In this document: one piece after another, positions 44,721 through 48,326 of the stretch
Layout of the letters: each line of letters opens with the position of its first letter
How positions within the stretch are numbered: position 1 is the first letter of the stretch
Origin: Peribacillus asahii
GTDB taxonomy: Bacteria > Bacillota > Bacilli > Bacillales > DSM-1321
DNA: 48,326 bases
Direction: 5' to 3'
Assembly: GCF_003570725.1 (NCBI RefSeq)
Contig: NZ_QWVS01000048.1
Coordinates: 1 to 48,326 of the forward strand
The notes under the pieces: model-generated
Database searches by the model: none
Seen by the model: the letters and a program-made list of their open reading frames with translations, nothing else
What the model was told of the DNA's origin: nothing
Program-made: the position numbers and the translations under genes

Positions 44721-45190
44721 TTAAACCCCGTCTAGATTTTTATTAATCGATTTTTCCACTATATACTGATACCCATAAATAATAATTGCTAATGACACAC
44801 ATATAAAATACCATATAGTGTGATTCAACTTTTTTAATTTAAAAATTCCTACCTCTTCCCATAATTGTGCAAAAGGATAAGCGCAAATGGCATCTACCAC
44901 CATATTTGTAATTAAATACTTCTGGAAATTACCGTATGTTAGTTTAAATACCCATAGTGTGGTTACAAAAAAAGGACCTAATATATATGTGAAATCCACA
45001 AAACCGAGAGATAAAGGATTTTTATTTACCCACCATTTTTTCTTATTAGCAATTACACTTAACACACTTATGAATAAATTAACAAAACTTGCTACAGGTA
45101 AAAACCTAAAAAATGTTTTTTCCCCATAAAAGGAACAGTTAGCCAAGGAACGATTAACATTACTAAAGCGAACGTCTTTTTATTAACCAT
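44721..45190 (-). pseudogene. Frameshifted CBO0543-family membrane protein
   Basis: ATG 45190 (behind GAGGGAAG) opens MVNKKTFALVMLIVPWLTVP then FMG and goes out of phase. Adding one base to the G-run (plus-strand C4 at 45122-45125) gives GEKTFFRFLPVASFVNLFIS. The frame then continues through KKKWWVNKNPLS, ILGPFFVTTLWVFKLTYGNF and YGYQYIVEKS to the stop at 44721, about 156 aa with four to five helices. WW, ILGPFFVxTxW and FKxTYGNF are hallmarks of the CBO0543 family. Function is unknown. As it stands, the first helix is out of frame with the rest. Confidence 0.75.
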
Positions 45191-45371
45191 TTAAATCAAC
45201 TTCCCTCTGATATGTTGTTTATAATATTGCTCTAACTAACTGTATTTATTATTTTTTCTTGTTGAACTATCCAGCTAGTTCAAGAAAAAAAGGCTGCCGT
45301 AGCAACCCAGTTAAAAAATTTACTTTTACAAATAAATAAGTCAAAAACACCATCGGGGCGCTTTCATTCTT

Positions 45372-45500
45372 TTATTTCTTTTTCAATTCATTAACAATTT
45401 CGTTAATGCGTTTTTCTACTTCATAAAGGTTCTGCTGCATCCGATCACGCCGACTGGTCAAGACCTGCAATTCCTTTTTTAATTCCTCTGTTTTACTCAT
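45372..45500 (-). CDS. Small coiled-coil protein, 42 aa
   Basis: ATG 45500 follows GAGGGGGAAATC and gives a highly charged single helix (KTEELKKELQVLTSRRDRMQ, then EVEKRINEIVNELKKK) with heptad-spaced Leu, Val and Ile. The open frame extends upstream, but without a ribosome site and with unlikely Cys-rich content. It probably dimerises; no family is recognised. Confidence 0.6.
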   Translation of the reverse strand: MSKTEELKKELQVLTSRRDRMQQNLYEVEKRINEIVNELKKK

Positions 45501-45720
45501 GATTTCCCCCTCGTGATTATGATACATCATTAGTATGCTAGTAGCCGTCGTTCTCAGACAAGGAAGAAAATGTATGCCGTATTGGCAGACATTCTTTTTG
45601 AAATTTGCTTTGTTAGTCGAATAAGAGAAAGAGGTGCCGCAGCAATTCACGCTTAAACTCAAGCACCCGTTAAGAACACTATTTCACAATATTTGTTAGA
45701 TTTTATAAGAAAACACAATA

Positions 45721-46011
45721 TTATTCTTTAAATGATAAACCCTCTTCTTCTAATGAAGTCCTCATAATTGGTAAGGAGGCTGGTCCAATACCATGGATTT
45801 TTAGAATTTCTTTTTCGGTGTATTTTGAGAGTTTTTGTAAAGTAGCAATCCCTTTATTAACTAAGGCATTTTTGGCAGGTGAGCTTAGTTTCGATAGAAA
45901 GCCACTTTCAGGTTTATTCTCTTTATCACAAGTAGGGCAACTTGGGCAGTCACTACTTTTGTAATACTTATGCCCTTTTTCACAAACTCTTAAACTCTTT
46001 TCTGCTTTCAA
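45721..46011 (-). CDS. Zinc-ribbon plus RpoA-CTD-like helix-hairpin-helix protein
   Basis: A 96-aa protein. Residues 9-30 carry a zinc-ribbon-like Cys pattern (VCEKGHKYYKSSDCPSCPTC). Residues 40-90 resemble the C-terminal domain of the RNA polymerase alpha subunit (LSSPAKNALVNKGIATLQKL, then YTEKEILKIHGIGPASLPIM), a double helix-hairpin-helix fold with the GIGPAS turn. Such stand-alone proteins occur in Bacillus and may bind DNA or transcription factors; no role is established. The TTG at 46011 follows AGGAGGGG. Confidence 0.75.
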   Translation of the reverse strand: MKAEKSLRVCEKGHKYYKSSDCPSCPTCDKENKPESGFLSKLSSPAKNALVNKGIATLQKLSKYTEKEILKIHGIGPASLPIMRTSLEEEGLSFKE

Positions 46012-46167
46012 TATTACCCCTCCTACTAATTTCTAAGTCCAATATAACATACTTCTATTTCTGCAAAAATTCGTCTATTCCTATTAAACAAACCTCCCAG
46101 TTAGCTTAAATACATTTATTCACAATATCCATTTCCCTTACTAAGCATTACTAAACAATCTAGCCCT

Positions 46168-46210
46168 AAAATAAAAAAAGCGCTGATCCTTATTATTACA
46201 GGAAAGCGCC
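46168..46210 (-). terminator. Terminator of the VOC protein gene
   Basis: On the minus strand GGGCGCTTTCCT and AGGATCAGCGC pair imperfectly and run into TTTTTTTATT, 22 bp past the stop at 46233. Confidence 0.75.
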
Positions 46211-46232
46211 CAATTGCAGAACAAGCATAAAT

Positions 46233-46631
46233 TTATTTTGGAAGATTCAGTTGCCATGAAACACCGAACTGATCATTTAGCCAGCCAAACTTCTTACTGA
46301 AACCATAGTCACCTAAAGGCATAAGTGCTTGCCCATCCATGATGAGTTTCTCATAAAGATTGTCAAGCTCCTCTTCTGTATCACAAATAACAAAAATTGA
46401 GAATGAAGGAGTAAATGAAAACTGATGTTTCACATTACTGTCAATGCACATAAATTCTTGCCCTTTTAAGGAAAAAGTAGCCTGCATTACAGTTCCTTCA
46501 TCTCCAGTTTCATTCGCTCCATAGCGAACAATACTTGTAATTTCTGAATCGTCAATGATTGATATATAATGATTCATCGCTTCTTCTGCCTTGCCATCTT
46601 GAAACATTAAGAATGGTGTAACTTTTTCCAT
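46233..46631 (-). CDS. VOC-superfamily PhnB-like protein 1
   Basis: A 132-aa protein of the PhnB/YjdN (3-demethylubiquinone-9 methyltransferase-like) branch of the vicinal oxygen chelate fold. Typical stretches are VTPFLMFQDGKAEEAMNHYI, FMCIDS, SIFVICDTEEELDNLYEKL and the closing FGWLNDQFGVSWQLNLP. Catalytic function is not established for most members; a metal site is not obvious. The ATG is at 46631. The neighbouring gene encodes a related but distinct VOC protein. Confidence 0.82.
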   Translation of the reverse strand: MEKVTPFLMFQDGKAEEAMNHYISIIDDSEITSIVRYGANETGDEGTVMQATFSLKGQEFMCIDSNVKHQFSFTPSFSIFVICDTEEELDNLYEKLIMDGQALMPLGDYGFSKKFGWLNDQFGVSWQLNLPK

Positions 46632-46744
46632 ATAATCGACTCCTTTCCTAACTAAAAAAGGTTATTTTTTGCGAAAATGCTATATCATATTTGACACAGC
46701 CCTACACTCTTATATCCCGTGTTTTTCTAAAAGTACAAATCATA

Positions 46745-47179
46745 TTACTGCGGCTGCTCTCCTGGGACGTTCACTTGGAAAGTAACGCCGAACTTGTCCT
46801 TTACTTGCCCATACAAGGGGCTCCAATCCGTCTTCTGAAGGGGCATAATGACTTGTCCGCCGTCTTCCAAAGCGGCGAAGATTTCTCTAGCTCTATCCTC
46901 TTCTTTAGGATGAATGGCCATCTGAATCATATTGCCTGGCTGATATGGCATGCCTTCGTACGTATCGCTGAACATAAGATCTGCTTCTCCGACTTTCAAG
47001 TGTGCATGCATAATGCGCCCCTTCATTTCATCCGTTAACGGATAATTCGGGTCCTCCGGCATATCTCCGAACGTCATGATACCCATCACTTTCCCGCCAA
47101 GCGCTTTCTCGTAAAAATGGACCACATCTTTCGCATTACCGTTAAAAACAAAATAAGGGTTCAAACTAATTGACATCAT
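46745..47179 (-). CDS. VOC-superfamily PhnB-like protein 2, GC-rich
   Basis: A 144-aa VOC protein: LNPYFVFNGNAKDVVHFYEK, ALGGKVMGIMTFGDMP, IMHAHLKVGEADLMFSD and LYGQVKDKFGVTFQVNVP. The fold and length are those of PhnB/YjdN glyoxalase-like proteins; no enzyme activity can be assigned. ATG 47179 follows AAGGAGCTGTTGA. The gene is visibly more GC-rich (about half G+C by eye) than its neighbours and uses more GCG, GGC and CCG codons. This suggests acquisition from a higher-GC Firmicute rather than duplication of the adjoining VOC gene. Confidence 0.82.
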   Translation of the reverse strand: MMSISLNPYFVFNGNAKDVVHFYEKALGGKVMGIMTFGDMPEDPNYPLTDEMKGRIMHAHLKVGEADLMFSDTYEGMPYQPGNMIQMAIHPKEEDRAREIFAALEDGGQVIMPLQKTDWSPLYGQVKDKFGVTFQVNVPGEQPQ

Positions 47180-47497
47180 TCAACAGCTCCTTAGTTCTAA
47201 TTTTTTTACAATACTTAAGTAATTCCTAAGTGACAGTAACCACCTTCCATTATTACCATAAACATACTTTACAACACAGAACGTATGTTCGTCAATAAAA
47301 ATATAATTGAAAACTTGTAGATTTAAAAGAAAGTTTGATCATTTTTCCACCTGTTTTGTTCCATAACCTGACCCGAGTTATGACACCGTTTGTTTTAAAG
47401 AACTCAAAAAAGCTAATCTCTAAGTTTGAAATCAGCTTTAAAAAACTACTTATTCAACTAAAGCACCTGTTCAATAAGGTTATGGAATGGGAGAACA
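47180..47497. other. Non-coding gap
   Basis: 318 bp with the VOC gene leader at the left. No supported ORF, terminator or repeat was identified. Confidence 0.5.
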
Positions 47498-48175
47498 CTA
47501 CTCCCACTCATAATCATCAATTACCAGCTCGACCTTTTCTGGCATTATTTTTTGGAGAAAGTCTAGTGTGGAAAAGTGTTCATCATTTGAGAACGCCGTA
47601 ATATAATCGCCATCATACCCCACCCAAAACATAGTGGAATTTTCAGTTAAAGTTGCTATCGGGGTATTGGCCATCCATTTTAGTTTAACAAGTCTAGTTC
47701 GGTTATTTTTCGTCTTTTTTACAGGATAAGGTGACTCATATTCCCTTTCCTCTAATCTGAACACATCCTGTTTTAAGGACCATAATGATAAGTTCAACAT
47801 ACTCCCATTCCCGTGTAAATAAGGATAGTATTCTTTAAATTGCTTCGGGCTGCGGATAATTGCCTTTACAAAGAAAGTATCTTTACGACTCCCCTTCATA
47901 TAATTAAACTCTATATTCTGCATCTTAAACAGCTCTTCGCACTCTGCTTGTTGAAAATCATAGATTTCCGCAAGTGAATAAATAGGGTAATAATCTGGGC
48001 TCTCCATCCAATTACAAAAGAATTCTTCATGGGTATCTTTATAATCACCATCAATATAACAAGAAAACTCTACAATATATTGGAACTTACCGTTAATCTC
48101 AAAGGGATAAGTGGCTTCTTCCCCCGGCACAGTTATTATTTTTCCGGGAGGGAAGTAGCTTATTTCTACCTTCAT
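47498..48175 (-). CDS. Unrecognised soluble protein, 225 aa
   Basis: ATG 48175 follows AGAGGCGATTAAA. The protein is rich in aromatic and acidic residues, predicted mostly beta in the first 140 residues (KVEISYFPPGKIITVPGEEA, FEINGKFQYIVEFSCYIDGD). It ends in an acidic tail (QKIMPEKVELVIDDYEWE). There is no signal peptide or membrane helix. FWVGYDGDYITAFS near the C-terminus recalls SMI1/KNR4- or immunity-type proteins, but the match is too weak to name. No operon partner is seen. Confidence 0.65.
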   Translation of the reverse strand: MKVEISYFPPGKIITVPGEEATYPFEINGKFQYIVEFSCYIDGDYKDTHEEFFCNWMESPDYYPIYSLAEIYDFQQAECEELFKMQNIEFNYMKGSRKDTFFVKAIIRSPKQFKEYYPYLHGNGSMLNLSLWSLKQDVFRLEEREYESPYPVKKTKNNRTRLVKLKWMANTPIATLTENSTMFWVGYDGDYITAFSNDEHFSTLDFLQKIMPEKVELVIDDYEWE

Positions 48176-48283
48176 TTTAATCGCCTCTCTTAAAAGGTTG
48201 GAATAGTTTATTTTTATTATATTACCACGTGAAACCGTTGTTTTCGCTGGCTTATTAGTATTATCAGCTTATTGAACTAATCT

Positions 48284-48300
48284 CCCGTTAGCACAAATCG
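48284..48300 (+). repeat. Dispersed intergenic motif, copy 4
   Basis: CCCGTTAGCACAAATCG, preceded by TTGAACTAAT, is the right-edge member of the family seen at 35, 521 and 8632; it is the most diverged of the four. Confidence 0.35.
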
Positions 48301-48326
48301 AGTAGAGGGAAAATAAATGTATTATT

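Noticed and set aside
45501..45662. Upstream part of the frame ending at 45372
   Set aside because: No ribosome site, odd Cys-rich content; the internal ATG 45500 has a strong site.

Overview
The window is low-GC Gram-positive chromosomal DNA, most likely from a soil or gut member of the Bacillaceae. The signs are strong AGGAGG-type ribosome sites with many TTG/GTG starts, a sporulation-type sensor kinase, a decayed spore-germination permease, a LysM-3D cell-wall protein, and homologues of B. subtilis yhcX, yfnA and yfjN. No rRNA, tRNA or CRISPR array was seen. Identifications come from recalled family motifs, not from searches.

Layout. 1-10.6 kb: accessory DNA with a secreted DUF3888 protein, frameshifted lipoprotein and lipase genes, a complete IS66 element (1828-4238, 8-bp target duplication, nonsense codon in tnpC), a NarL-type two-component operon with a frameshifted kinase, a CPBP protease, a YbaK-type deacylase and small ORFs. 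10.7-14.4 kb: an orphan sporulation-like kinase and relics of gerAB and an MFS transporter. 14.4-27.7 kb: the core of the window, a polyamine gene set. 28-35.5 kb: LysM-3D protein, GNAT-nitrilase fusion, amino-acid permease, DUF445 protein and tRNA-dihydrouridine synthase. 35.9-42.5 kb: RraA-like protein, a fused relic of kdgT and a DASS transporter, radical SAM/SPASM protein, VanZ protein and a decarboxylase/thioesterase/SDR set. 42.5-48.3 kb: small accessory genes, an IS1595 relic, two VOC proteins and unknowns.

The polyamine set reads as one regulon. Agmatinase (23312-24277) would give putrescine. A PuuP-type importer (21572-22917, frameshifted) and a second APC permease (24666-26009) would bring in substrates. 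A PatA-type putrescine aminotransferase (14380-15753) and an aldehyde dehydrogenase (15775-17268) would carry putrescine to 4-aminobutyrate. Glutamate dehydrogenase (20058-21362) would regenerate the 2-oxoglutarate acceptor. A sigma-54 activator with PAS, AAA+ and Fis-type HTH domains (17453-19594) sits in the middle. Five transcription units each have a sigma-54 -24/-12 promoter with exact 10-bp GG-GC spacing. An 18-bp partial dyad related to TTATGCAATTTTGAATAA lies 50-110 bp upstream in all four promoter regions. An 85-aa biotinyl-like barrel protein and a YtcJ-type amidohydrolase are extra, unexplained members.

At least eight otherwise well-preserved genes carry one apparent single-base indel, nearly all in homopolymer runs. 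This may mean residual assembly errors rather than eight independent gene deaths. Three places carry the same tail of a tyrosine-recombinase gene, two of them with an identical 49-bp stretch, which points to repeated past insertions of one element family.
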